Assembly (NCBI RefSeq): GCF_024733555.1
Contig: NZ_JANIOF010000001.1
Span: 2,104,777 to 2,168,776 of the forward strand
DNA: 64,000 nucleotides
Reading direction: 5' to 3'
Source: Paenibacillus sp. SC116
Lineage (GTDB): Bacteria > Bacillota > Bacilli > Paenibacillales > Paenibacillaceae
The position numbers and the translations under genes were made by a program. Of the stretch, positions 9,025 through 16,698 are shown in pieces. The notes under the pieces were generated by a model. It did no database searches. It was not told where the DNA came from and saw nothing but the letters and a program-made list of their open reading frames with translations. How positions within the stretch are numbered: position 1 is the first letter of the stretch; each line of letters starts with the position of its first letter.

Positions 9025-9732
9025 ATGGGTTTAGTCATTGAGGCCGATTCTGGTCATGTAGCAGAGCGTGTACTGCTTCCCGGCGACCCGCTAAGAGCCA
9101 AATATATTGCTGAGTCGTTTCTAGATGATGTCATTTGTTACAACGAAATACGCGGAATGCTTGGCTTTACAGGATTGTACAAAGGCCATCGAATCTCTGT
9201 GCAAGGCACTGGAATGGGCATCCCCTCTATCTCTGCTTATGCCTATGAGTTAATTCATGATTATCATGTCAAAAAGCTGATTCGCGTTGGCACCTGCGGC
9301 ACGATTCAGCACGATATTAGTGTTAAAGATATTATAATCGCTATGTCCGCAAGCACCGACTCCAACTTCAACTATCCAACGTTTTCAAATTTCCACTTTT
9401 CCCCCACCGCCAATTTCAATCTGTTAAAAAGAGCTGTTGATATGAGTCTTGAGCACAATCTTTCCGTCAAAGTAGGGAGTGTGCTGACAACCGACCTGCT
9501 ATACACAGGGAGTCCAGATACTAATAAACTATTCGCAGAGCACGGTGTATTAGCTGTAGAAATGGAGACGGCTGCCTTATATACGATTGCTGCAAAGTAT
9601 GGTGTACAAGCGTTATCCGTATTGACCGTTAGTGACCATATTTTCAAAGATGAAGCGATTAGTCTGCTGGACAGGCAAAATTGCGTGGATAATATGATTA
9701 AACTCGCCTTGGATACCATAATCGAATCCTAA
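9025..9732 (+). CDS. deoD: DeoD-type purine nucleoside phosphorylase
   Basis: Protein of 235 aa, normal length for hexameric PNP. It carries the phosphate site [20 protein letters not shown], the GMGIPS loop, [15 protein letters not shown] and the catalytic-acid segment TVSDHI. The family reversibly phosphorolyses purine (deoxy)nucleosides. The residue aligned with E. coli His4, which contacts the ribose 5'-hydroxyl of a neighbouring subunit, appears to be Val here, hinting at a changed sugar or 5'-substituent preference. It is the first gene of a seven-gene run, so it may serve the pathway or self-protection rather than general salvage. AAAGGA lies ten bases upstream of the ATG. Confidence 0.88.
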   Translation: MGLVIEADSGHVAERVLLPGDPLRAKYIAESFLDDVICYNEIRGMLGFTGLYKGHRISVQGTGMGIPSISAYAYELIHDYHVKKLIRVGTCGTIQHDISVKDIIIAMSASTDSNFNYPTFSNFHFSPTANFNLLKRAVDMSLEHNLSVKVGSVLTTDLLYTGSPDTNKLFAEHGVLAVEMETAALYTIAAKYGVQALSVLTVSDHIFKDEAISLLDRQNCVDNMIKLALDTIIES

Positions 9733-9762
9733 TATTTTCAATTAAATAGGAGATATGTACGT

Positions 9763-10563
9763 ATGGAAAAACCTTATGACTTAATCGTATGCGATCTTGA
9801 TGGCACACTACTAAATAATAAGAAGCAGGTAAGCCCATATACGATACAGGTGCTAGAACAACTACGTCAGCACGTCCACATTGTCTTCGCTACAGCCCGC
9901 GCTCCAAGAGATATCCAGCATTTTATACAGACACTGTCCTTAGATACACCTAGTATTTGCTACAACGGAGCTATGGTGTTTTGCAATAAAAGCAGCACTC
10001 CTCTCGTTTCCTTTGATATCGCTAAAGAGACAGCTAATCAATTAATAACCGAGTTAAAAGACTTCAAAGATGTCAGCAATATTCTCGTAGAGAAAAACGA
10101 TCAATTTTGGGTCGATTGCATTGACGATGATGTGACGAAATGGATTGAAATGGGCTGCGAACCGCATGCGATGGGCTATCCATCCGCCTTTTTTCAAGAA
10201 TCCGTAGCGAAAATTATGGCAAGGGGGGAATGCTCCAGCATCATTCAACATGTACAAGAAAACTATACAGACCTCATCCACACCTTCTCAGATTCCAAAA
10301 AAGTTTGGGTCGAATTTTTGCATCAACAGGCAGGTAAAGAACGAGCATTGGACTGGTTAGCTGCACATTTAGGGATACCGATAGAGCGTACGATAGCGTT
10401 CGGTGATGCAGACAATGACATGCTGTTATTGAAACGAGCAGGCTTAGGTGTTGCGATGGGAAATGCCTCAAGTGATGTAAAAGAGATTGCGGATTATGTC
10501 ACTGCTTCAAATGAGGAAGATGGTGTTGCTAAATTGCTTGATCAAATCTATCAATTAAATTAG
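9763..10563 (+). CDS. HAD-superfamily Cof-type phosphatase
   Basis: Protein of 266 aa. HAD motif I is DLDGTLLNNKK near the N-terminus. Motif II lies near FATARAP, and motifs III/IV near the conserved Lys and the FGDADNDMLLL segment. The intervening ~100 residues fit the C2 cap of Cof-type enzymes. These dephosphorylate sugar phosphates, nucleotides and related metabolites. It lies 30 bp after the phosphorylase and 13 bp before the PurC paralogue in one operon. A role removing the 5'-phosphate from a nucleotide product is an inference from context. General promiscuous phosphatase activity is the alternative. Confidence 0.83.
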   Translation: MEKPYDLIVCDLDGTLLNNKKQVSPYTIQVLEQLRQHVHIVFATARAPRDIQHFIQTLSLDTPSICYNGAMVFCNKSSTPLVSFDIAKETANQLITELKDFKDVSNILVEKNDQFWVDCIDDDVTKWIEMGCEPHAMGYPSAFFQESVAKIMARGECSSIIQHVQENYTDLIHTFSDSKKVWVEFLHQQAGKERALDWLAAHLGIPIERTIAFGDADNDMLLLKRAGLGVAMGNASSDVKEIADYVTASNEEDGVAKLLDQIYQLN

Positions 10564-10576
10564 GAGCTGATTATTT

Positions 10577-11293
10577 ATGTATCAAACGGGCCGATTGCAC
10601 ACATGTGGGAAATCAAAGACGATTCATTACTCTGCTGAGAAGGATAACCAATTCGTCGTTTCCTTTTTAGACAGTGCCACCTCGTACACATATAAAAAAA
10701 ATGCGTTGGTTCAAGGAACAGGCATTCAACGCTGCAGCATTTCTTCCTTTTTATTCAGATTACTAGAAAGCAAAGGGATTAGAACACACTATATAGATAA
10801 CAATGATCACGGGCAAATGCTAGTTAAGCCCCTTGAGATGATTAAGCTTGAAGTCATTGCGCGCAACTTCGCTGCTGGTTCCATCGTAAGAAACTACCCC
10901 ATTCAACATGGTCATCCTTTCAACCCTCCTATACTCAAGCTCGATATGAAATTCGGCAACGACCCCATGTTAAATTCAGACTATATACTAGCATTCAAAA
11001 TTGCGACGGAAAAAGAAATCAAAGTGATTCGTGAACTGGCCTTTGAGGTCAACGCCATTTTAAGTTCCGTGTTCAAAGAAAGCGGCTTGCTGCTCGTAGA
11101 TTTTAAATTCGAGGTAGGACGACTGGAAAATGGAGACATTATTGTAGGCGACGAAATTTCACCGGACGGAATGCGCCTATGGGATAGTGAAACATTAGAG
11201 TCGATTGATAAAGATGTGTTTCGATTTGGAACAGGAGATCTCTTTGAAAAATATCAAGAAGTATCTTCTAGACTAATGGAGGAATTGGTATGA
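10577..11293 (+). CDS. SAICAR synthetase (PurC) paralogue
   Basis: Protein of 238 aa, typical PurC length. Family signatures are GKSKTIHY at the N-terminus, DSATSY, EVIARNFAAGSIVRNY in the middle, LLLVDFKFEVGR and GDEISPDGMRLWD. Departures from housekeeping PurC sit in normally conserved motifs: the loop usually NGEKKA reads TYKKNA, ISPDTCRLWD reads ISPDGMRLWD, and RRDLG near the C-terminus reads RFGTG. It stands away from any pur operon, next to an SDR and a phosphatase. SAICAR-synthetase homologues in coformycin and pentostatin clusters catalyse ring expansion rather than purine synthesis, and that is my favoured reading. The stop overlaps the next start by four bases (ATGA), so the two are translationally coupled. 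Confidence 0.82.
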   Translation: MYQTGRLHTCGKSKTIHYSAEKDNQFVVSFLDSATSYTYKKNALVQGTGIQRCSISSFLFRLLESKGIRTHYIDNNDHGQMLVKPLEMIKLEVIARNFAAGSIVRNYPIQHGHPFNPPILKLDMKFGNDPMLNSDYILAFKIATEKEIKVIRELAFEVNAILSSVFKESGLLLVDFKFEVGRLENGDIIVGDEISPDGMRLWDSETLESIDKDVFRFGTGDLFEKYQEVSSRLMEELV

Positions 11294-12219
11294 GTATCGC
11301 TAGCTATATTCAGCATACCATCGAATTCAATGAACAAAACAGTGCATACATTTTAGATATCGATAAAAGTCCCGTTATATACGCGAACCACGGAGATCAT
11401 ATTTTAGTTGAAACGATGAATGCTTTTTCCAAAGAAACAGATACTGGCGAAGAGCTGAATCAAGTCATAAACAAAGGTTATCATCACCCATTTACAGGCC
11501 CCATCTACATTAACCACGTTCAGCCTGGCATGACGGTTGCGGTAAAAATCGAAAACATTGAACTTTCAGCTTTTGGATATACTTGCATCTCAAGATCTTC
11601 AGGCGTATTAAAAGGACTCTTTCAAGGACGAAATTATAAAAAGCTATTTCTACAAACAGGCATGATAGACTTTGAAAATATGAACCTTCAAACCATCCCG
11701 TCTCTTGGCGGGATTGGATTAGCTGATCCTTCTGGAACTCGAAATGGGGCTACATGCCCGCATGGCGGCAACTTGGATTTCCGACAAATGGTTGCAGGCT
11801 CCGTTGTTTATTTGCCAGCTGCTGTTGAAGGCGGATTGCTGTACATGGGCGATCTGCATGCAAGGCAAGGAGATGGAGAGCTTTCGGGCATTGCGCTAGA
11901 AGCCTCTGGCCGAGTACATGTTTCGCTGAGCATGTTGTCCCGGAGCATTCCTTGTCCGATCATTCATAGTTCAGATCATATTTTGATAGCGGGATACGGG
12001 GATACGTTCGAAGATGCTGCAAAAATGGCGGTATCAATGGCAGTATCTATCGTTGCCCATGCAAAACAACTGCAAGACGTCGATGCCTATATTTTGCTTG
12101 GATTTTCAGCACACCTGATTATAGGGCACTTTACGGGCAGAATTAAAAGCGCTGCCGTTCAAATCCCTCATGAAGTTTTGAAGATTGAAGATATATTTGG
12201 TGTAGAAACGGTATTGTAA
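11290..12219 (+). CDS. Acetamidase/formamidase (FmdA/AmdA) family protein
   Basis: Protein of 309 aa. Diagnostic segments are FTGPIYINHVQPGMTVAVKI, the TCPHGGNLDFRQM metal-site region, VYLPAAVEGGLLYMGDLHA followed by RQGDGE, and a C-terminal GFSAHLIIGHF. The family hydrolyses short aliphatic amides such as formamide or acetamide using bound zinc. Its start overlaps the stop of the PurC paralogue, so the two are probably produced together. In this setting it could act on an amide or formyl-type intermediate or by-product, but no direct evidence shows that. Confidence 0.85.
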   Translation: MSIASYIQHTIEFNEQNSAYILDIDKSPVIYANHGDHILVETMNAFSKETDTGEELNQVINKGYHHPFTGPIYINHVQPGMTVAVKIENIELSAFGYTCISRSSGVLKGLFQGRNYKKLFLQTGMIDFENMNLQTIPSLGGIGLADPSGTRNGATCPHGGNLDFRQMVAGSVVYLPAAVEGGLLYMGDLHARQGDGELSGIALEASGRVHVSLSMLSRSIPCPIIHSSDHILIAGYGDTFEDAAKMAVSMAVSIVAHAKQLQDVDAYILLGFSAHLIIGHFTGRIKSAAVQIPHEVLKIEDIFGVETVL

Positions 12220-12253
12220 GTTGGATAAAATAGATGAAGGTGGGACCGTTGCA

Positions 12254-12943
12254 ATGACTAAAATAGTTGTAATTACGGGAGCGAATCGTGGAATTGGCTA
12301 CGGTATTGCACAATCCTTAGCGGAAGCAGGCTACAAGGTGATCGCGCTTAACCGGACCTTATGCGGAGCAGACTGGATGGAAGAAATACATTGCGATCTT
12401 ACAAACCAAGATGAAGTATCCAACGCCATTGACTATGTAGTGAAAACCTACCAAACGATCGATATACTAGTGAACAACGCTGGCATTCGCAGATACTCTC
12501 CGATTGAGGAAATTTCTGATGCCGATTGGAACGACAGTCTTTTAACGAATGTTACCGCTCCATTATGGCTTATTAGAAAATGCACAAAAATGTTATCCTT
12601 ATCAAATGGATTCATGGTGTTTGTAGGGAGCCAAGCAGCGGAATACCCATTTGAGGAAGGAGTTGCTTACAGCACGACGAAGGCCGCTTTTCTAGCCATG
12701 TCCAAAATAGCGATTCAAGATTTGCGTTACAAAAACATTCGAGTCTGTTACTTGTCCCTAGGCGCTGTAGCAAACAGACCTAAAGAAAATGATGAATGGA
12801 AAATTAGACCGAGCGATGTTGGGCAATTGGTCGTATCCTTAGCCAGCCTGTCACCAAGAGTAATGCCTACTTATGTAGAACTTAGACCTTCCGTCCCTAG
12901 CTCATCGCATATTCCTAACATGAATTCCCTCCAAAATATATAA
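12254..12943 (+). CDS. Short-chain dehydrogenase/reductase
   Basis: Protein of 229 aa. ATG 12254 is preferred: AAGGTGG lies nine bases upstream, whereas the in-frame TTG at 12221 has no site. It has the Rossmann motif TGANRGIG, NNAG, the catalytic Ser in VGSQAA and the YSTTK catalytic pair, so the enzyme should be active with NAD(P)H. The sequence ends soon after the cofactor and substrate-loop region. In coformycin and pentostatin pathways an SDR reduces the 8-keto group. The position after the PurC paralogue and FmdA-like gene makes a similar keto-reduction a reasonable inference. Confidence 0.85.
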   Translation: MTKIVVITGANRGIGYGIAQSLAEAGYKVIALNRTLCGADWMEEIHCDLTNQDEVSNAIDYVVKTYQTIDILVNNAGIRRYSPIEEISDADWNDSLLTNVTAPLWLIRKCTKMLSLSNGFMVFVGSQAAEYPFEEGVAYSTTKAAFLAMSKIAIQDLRYKNIRVCYLSLGAVANRPKENDEWKIRPSDVGQLVVSLASLSPRVMPTYVELRPSVPSSSHIPNMNSLQNI

Positions 12944-13049
12944 ACGACTGCTTCCACTTACCTCTTCAGAAACTGCACACTTACACGCAACTCAAATGAA
13001 ACTCAAGTAAACCTACTCACATTCTGATTTAACGAAAGGATCATCGCAA

Positions 13050-14237
13050 TTGAATACACGCTTACTATTATTAACGATTGGTGCATTCGCAATCGGAACA
13101 GACAGCTATATAGTGGCTGGTATATTACTAGATATCGCTAATGATATGAGCATTTCTATTTCTGCGGTAGGCCAATTAGTAACGGTTTTTGCTTTGACGA
13201 TAGCGATTACTGCGCCAATGTTGACGACCCTAACTGCCAAAATGAGCCCTGCTAAAATTTTATTTTGGACCATGCTTCTATTTTCAGTGGGAAATCTAAT
13301 TTCATTTTTATCGAACAGCTTTGCTATGCTATTTATTTCAAGAATTATCGCGGCAGTTGGCGCAGCTCTGTACTTTCCTATTGCTACAACGATGGCTGCG
13401 CAACTAGCTGCTCCAGGCAAACAAGGCAAAGCGATCTCTATTGTTTCCTCTGGTTTAACAATCGCAATTACGCTAGGTGTTCCGATTGGAACATGGCTAG
13501 GAAATATGTTTAATTGGAGAGTTGCCTTCCTGATCATTGCAATCGTAGGCTTCATCGTATGTATCTTAACTACCTTTATGATTCCTAAAATAAAACAAAC
13601 GAAGGACAATGTATCAGCCAAAGATCAAATTCCTCCACTTAAGAAAGTAAACGTGTTCTTTTTAATGACAGCTATCCTCTTTATTACGACGGGAAGCTTT
13701 GCTGTATACACCTATATTGACCCTATTCTACAAGCAATCGGAGATTTTAATGTTATCGGATTAAGTTCTATGCTAGCCTTGTTTGGCGCTTCTTCCATTA
13801 TTGGCGTCTGGCTCGGTGGGTATTTAAATGACAAAATAGGCAGTCTCCCTACCATTTACTTGACTATCGCCATTAAAATAATGTCTTTATTCGCATTCTC
13901 TTTCATTATGATGTACGATTTTTCATCCAATGTTGTTCTAGCAGCTTTGGCGACCATTAGTTGGGGCATAACAGCATGGATGCTTAATCCGCCGCTGCTA
14001 AATTATTTAATCACGATATCGCCTAAGTCTCCGTCCCTCTTGCTTGCATTGAATTCTACATTCAGCTATTTAGGCACAAGTGCGGGCTCCGCATTAGGTG
14101 GCTTTGTCATTGATAATGATGCCATTAAAATACTTGGATTGGTATGCGGGCTATGCCAATTGATTGCTTTGCTTATTATTTTAGTGACCGCTAAAGTTCA
14201 AAAAAGACAAGCATTAGCCCAACAATTAGAGGTATAA
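13050..14237 (+). CDS. MFS transporter, DHA1-type exporter (PbuE/AraJ-like)
   Basis: Protein of 395 aa with about 12 hydrophobic helices, starting at TTG 13050 with AAAGGA nine bases upstream. The first half has the drug:H+ antiporter flavour (SISAVGQLVTVFALTIAITAP, then RIIAAVGAALYFP and GVPIGTWLGNMFNWR). The overall pattern resembles the Bacillus purine-efflux protein PbuE and sugar-efflux relatives. As the sixth gene of the operon it is the obvious exporter of the product or a purine analogue. It starts 106 bp after the SDR, the largest gap within the unit, without a visible terminator. Confidence 0.82.
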   Translation: MNTRLLLLTIGAFAIGTDSYIVAGILLDIANDMSISISAVGQLVTVFALTIAITAPMLTTLTAKMSPAKILFWTMLLFSVGNLISFLSNSFAMLFISRIIAAVGAALYFPIATTMAAQLAAPGKQGKAISIVSSGLTIAITLGVPIGTWLGNMFNWRVAFLIIAIVGFIVCILTTFMIPKIKQTKDNVSAKDQIPPLKKVNVFFLMTAILFITTGSFAVYTYIDPILQAIGDFNVIGLSSMLALFGASSIIGVWLGGYLNDKIGSLPTIYLTIAIKIMSLFAFSFIMMYDFSSNVVLAALATISWGITAWMLNPPLLNYLITISPKSPSLLLALNSTFSYLGTSAGSALGGFVIDNDAIKILGLVCGLCQLIALLIILVTAKVQKRQALAQQLEV

Positions 14238-14294
14238 TGGATAAAGCTGTTAATTACACCCTGTACAGGCATCCATCTTTGGGAGGGAATCGAT

Positions 14295-15584
14295 ATGAAA
14301 CTGCTAATTAAAGACGTAACAATCGTCACCATGCTGGATGATGATCAGCCATTTAGAGGAGATATTTTAATAGAAGACGATAAAATCAAGGAAATAAGCA
14401 GTCATGTGCAAGAACAGGCAGACAAAGTCATTCAAGGGAATGGAAAAGTTGCTATGCCTGGTCTTATTAACGCTCATCAACATACCCCTATGAGTCTATT
14501 AAAAGGCTTCTCAGATGATCTTAAATTAATGGATTGGTTGGACAAAAAGATGCTTCCAGCCGAGAACAATATGACTCCAGAAGATATATATTGGGGTTGT
14601 AAGCTGTCCATGGCTGAAATGATCAAATCAGGTACAACCGCATTTGCAGATATGTACGTACATATGAACGAAATTGCACAAGCTATAGATGAAGTCGGCA
14701 TGCGAGCATCATTGACGAGAGGTTTGGTCTTCTTTGAAGATGATAAAGGTCGAAGAATGCGGGAAGCAATGGAGCTTATTGATCGTTGGCACGGCGCCGC
14801 GGAAGGAAGAATCACCACGATGTTTGGTCCACATGCTCCCTATACTTGCCCTCCTGAACCATTAAAAGAAGTCATTCGTCTAGCAGAAGACAAGAAATTA
14901 CCGATTCATATTCACCTAGCCGAAACAAAAGAAGAGATTGTTAAAATAAGAGATAAATACAATCAAACGCCTACAGAGTACTTGTACAACCTTGGATTGT
15001 TCGAAAAATCACATGTATTACTAGCACATGCTGTTCATTTAACTCGCAAAGATATCAGTTATTTGGTGGGCATGCGCGGAGGCGTAGCTCATAACCCAGT
15101 AAGTAACTTGAAATTAGGTTGCGGCATTGCTCCGATCGTTGAAATGCTGAATCGTGGAATTAATGTAGGACTAGGGACAGATGGAGCAGGAAGTGCTACC
15201 ACTCTAGATATGTTTGAAGAAATCAAGACTGCTACTTGGCTGCAAAAATTAGATTATGGCGATCCTACACAAGTACCTGCTAAGAAAGCTATCCAACTGG
15301 CTACCAAAAATAGCGCGACTTTGCTTAACATCGATAAAGAAGTCGGCACACTTGAAGTTGGTAAAAAGGCGGATCTTATATTAATCGATATAAACAAACC
15401 TCATTTAATGCCACATCATAACATTGAGTCACTAATCGCTTATAGTGTCAATGGTGGAGATGTGGATACGACGATCGTAAACGGAAAAGTACTTATGGAG
15501 AACCGTCAGCTCCTGACGATGGATGAAGAGGAACTTCTTCAACAAGCAGCAGTACGTGCGAAGCGAATTGTAGAAGGAATTTAA
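14295..15584 (+). CDS. MTA/SAH/adenosine deaminase-type amidohydrolase (TRZ/ATZ family)
   Basis: Protein of 429 aa with GGGAGG nine bases upstream. The metal-site residues are complete: HQH in NAHQHTPMSLLKGFSDD, the His in IHIHLAETKEE, the AHAVHL His, HNPVSN and the catalytic Asp in GLGTDGAGS. These enzymes deaminate 5'-methylthioadenosine, S-adenosylhomocysteine or adenosine. A usual ThrHisThrHis is here AlaHisGlnHis, and the usual ASSNN after TDG is GSATT. If the operon makes an adenosine-deaminase inhibitor, this could be an insensitive or modified deaminase for self-protection. It could equally tailor the product. The exact substrate is open. Confidence 0.85.
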   Translation: MKLLIKDVTIVTMLDDDQPFRGDILIEDDKIKEISSHVQEQADKVIQGNGKVAMPGLINAHQHTPMSLLKGFSDDLKLMDWLDKKMLPAENNMTPEDIYWGCKLSMAEMIKSGTTAFADMYVHMNEIAQAIDEVGMRASLTRGLVFFEDDKGRRMREAMELIDRWHGAAEGRITTMFGPHAPYTCPPEPLKEVIRLAEDKKLPIHIHLAETKEEIVKIRDKYNQTPTEYLYNLGLFEKSHVLLAHAVHLTRKDISYLVGMRGGVAHNPVSNLKLGCGIAPIVEMLNRGINVGLGTDGAGSATTLDMFEEIKTATWLQKLDYGDPTQVPAKKAIQLATKNSATLLNIDKEVGTLEVGKKADLILIDINKPHLMPHHNIESLIAYSVNGGDVDTTIVNGKVLMENRQLLTMDEEELLQQAAVRAKRIVEGI

Positions 15585-15597
15585 TATAAAAAATATA

Positions 15598-15655
15598 CTA
15601 GGCCCGCAGCTCATTCCGATTATTCTTAACTGGATTGCTGCGGGTCTAGTTTATT
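15598..15655 (+). terminator. Terminator closing the seven-gene purine-type operon
   Basis: CTAGGCCCGCAGC (15598-15610) pairs with GCTGCGGGTCTAG (15637-15649) and is followed by TTTATT. It lies 14 bp after the amidohydrolase stop and separates it from the APH remnant. Confidence 0.7.
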
Positions 15656-15703
15656 GGAGTGTAAACGACAATGAATGAGAGGATTGATTAGGAGGATTTA
15701 TTT

Positions 15704-15993
15704 ATGAATATGAGTGTAGAGCTCGTGAAGAGATTAGTTTCAGAACAGTTCCCTCAATGGGGAGAATTGATAATAGAACCTGTTAAAAATGGTGGACATG
15801 ATAATCGCACCTTCCATTTAGGAAATAGTATGACTGTTAGATTGCCTAGTGGAAAGGAATATGAACCTCAAGTGAAAAAAGAAGCAACATGGTTGCCTAT
15901 TCTAGCTAAAAGCTTATCACTTACAATTATAAGGATAAAAGAGTACAGGATAACGCAAGAGCTACTCTTCACATTATTTTAGGAGACGAATAA
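15704..15993 (+). pseudogene. Remnant of an APH-family phosphotransferase with a large internal deletion
   Basis: A good start (TAGGAGG, then ATG 15704) opens a frame whose first ~66 residues match the N-terminus of an APH-type kinase (VKRLVSEQFPQWGEL, GGHDNRTFHLG, MTVRLPSGKEYEPQV, LPILAKSLSL). Similarity then stops and the frame ends at 15982. In another frame just before 15991 the codons read RATLHIILGDE and stop, plausibly the original C-terminus. The kinase catalytic loop and Mg site are gone. It is not a copy of the intact APH gene at 7911-8786. Confidence 0.65.
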
Positions 15994-16086
15994 GTAAATA
16001 ACAAATACGTATAGTTGCTCACGACGATGACAAATGATAGGCTATTAGCTAGCACTGAATTGCCATATTAGTAAGGGAGTTCACTC

Positions 16087-16584
16087 ATGACGATTATACA
16101 CAAACGGAAATTTATCATCTGGCTAGTTCTCACAATGGTATGGATGGGGGTTATTTTTTATAAGTCCTCAGAGCCCTACACGGATCAGGATTTACGCCCA
16201 GCCTTTGCATCCTTGATCGAGGCAGAGACGCTGCAGAAGTATATACCGGAGCTTTCTTTTTATTACGACAATCAACTTATAACATGGGAAAAGCCTTACG
16301 ACTTTGTTGAGTTTTTTATTCGTAAAGCTGCGCATGTCTTCTCCTTTGCGCTATTATGCTTCTTCTCTATCAAGACGCTCTACGCGACATCAATGAAAGA
16401 TTGGGCAGCAATCGGCCTTGGTGGATTATTTTCATTCCTCTACGCTTGTTCAGACGAGTGGCATCAATCCTTTGTCGTCGGACGCACTGGACATATTGAG
16501 GATGTCATGGTCGACTCCATCGGAATTGTACTTATCGTACTCGCCATGAGTGTTCGTGCTTGGCGACGCTGGTCTAACAGCTGA
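16087..16584 (+). CDS. VanZ-family membrane protein
   Basis: Protein of 165 aa with an N-terminal membrane helix (WLVLTMVWMGVIFY), an extracytoplasmic loop, and three more hydrophobic segments. The VanZ signature is clear: RKAAHVFSFALL, SDEWHQSFVVGRTGHIEDVMVDSIG. VanZ-like proteins sit in the membrane; the namesake gives low-level teicoplanin resistance, but most relatives have unknown roles. The gene stands alone with AAGGGAG upstream and converges on the MFS gene at 16699 across a terminator. Confidence 0.85.
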   Translation: MTIIHKRKFIIWLVLTMVWMGVIFYKSSEPYTDQDLRPAFASLIEAETLQKYIPELSFYYDNQLITWEKPYDFVEFFIRKAAHVFSFALLCFFSIKTLYATSMKDWAAIGLGGLFSFLYACSDEWHQSFVVGRTGHIEDVMVDSIGIVLIVLAMSVRAWRRWSNS

Positions 16585-16616
16585 TTCGTACGTGTAGTAC
16601 CCACCCATACGACAAT

Positions 16617-16663
16617 GAAAGCTATCCACAGCCCGGTACTTCATACCGCTGCGGATAGCTTTC
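16617..16663. terminator. Bidirectional terminator between VanZ-like and MFS genes
   Basis: GAAAGCTATCC (16617-16627) pairs with GGATAGCTTTC (16653-16663), with extra inner pairs. It lies between two convergent stops, so it probably serves both. Confidence 0.65.
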
Positions 16664-16698
16664 GGCGCATCATCTTCTCTTTTTAACTCCTGCCCTTG

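Noticed and set aside
16087-16584. Glycopeptide resistance from the VanZ-like gene
   Set aside because: It is a lone VanZ-family gene without vanHAX or regulators nearby; family membership does not show resistance.
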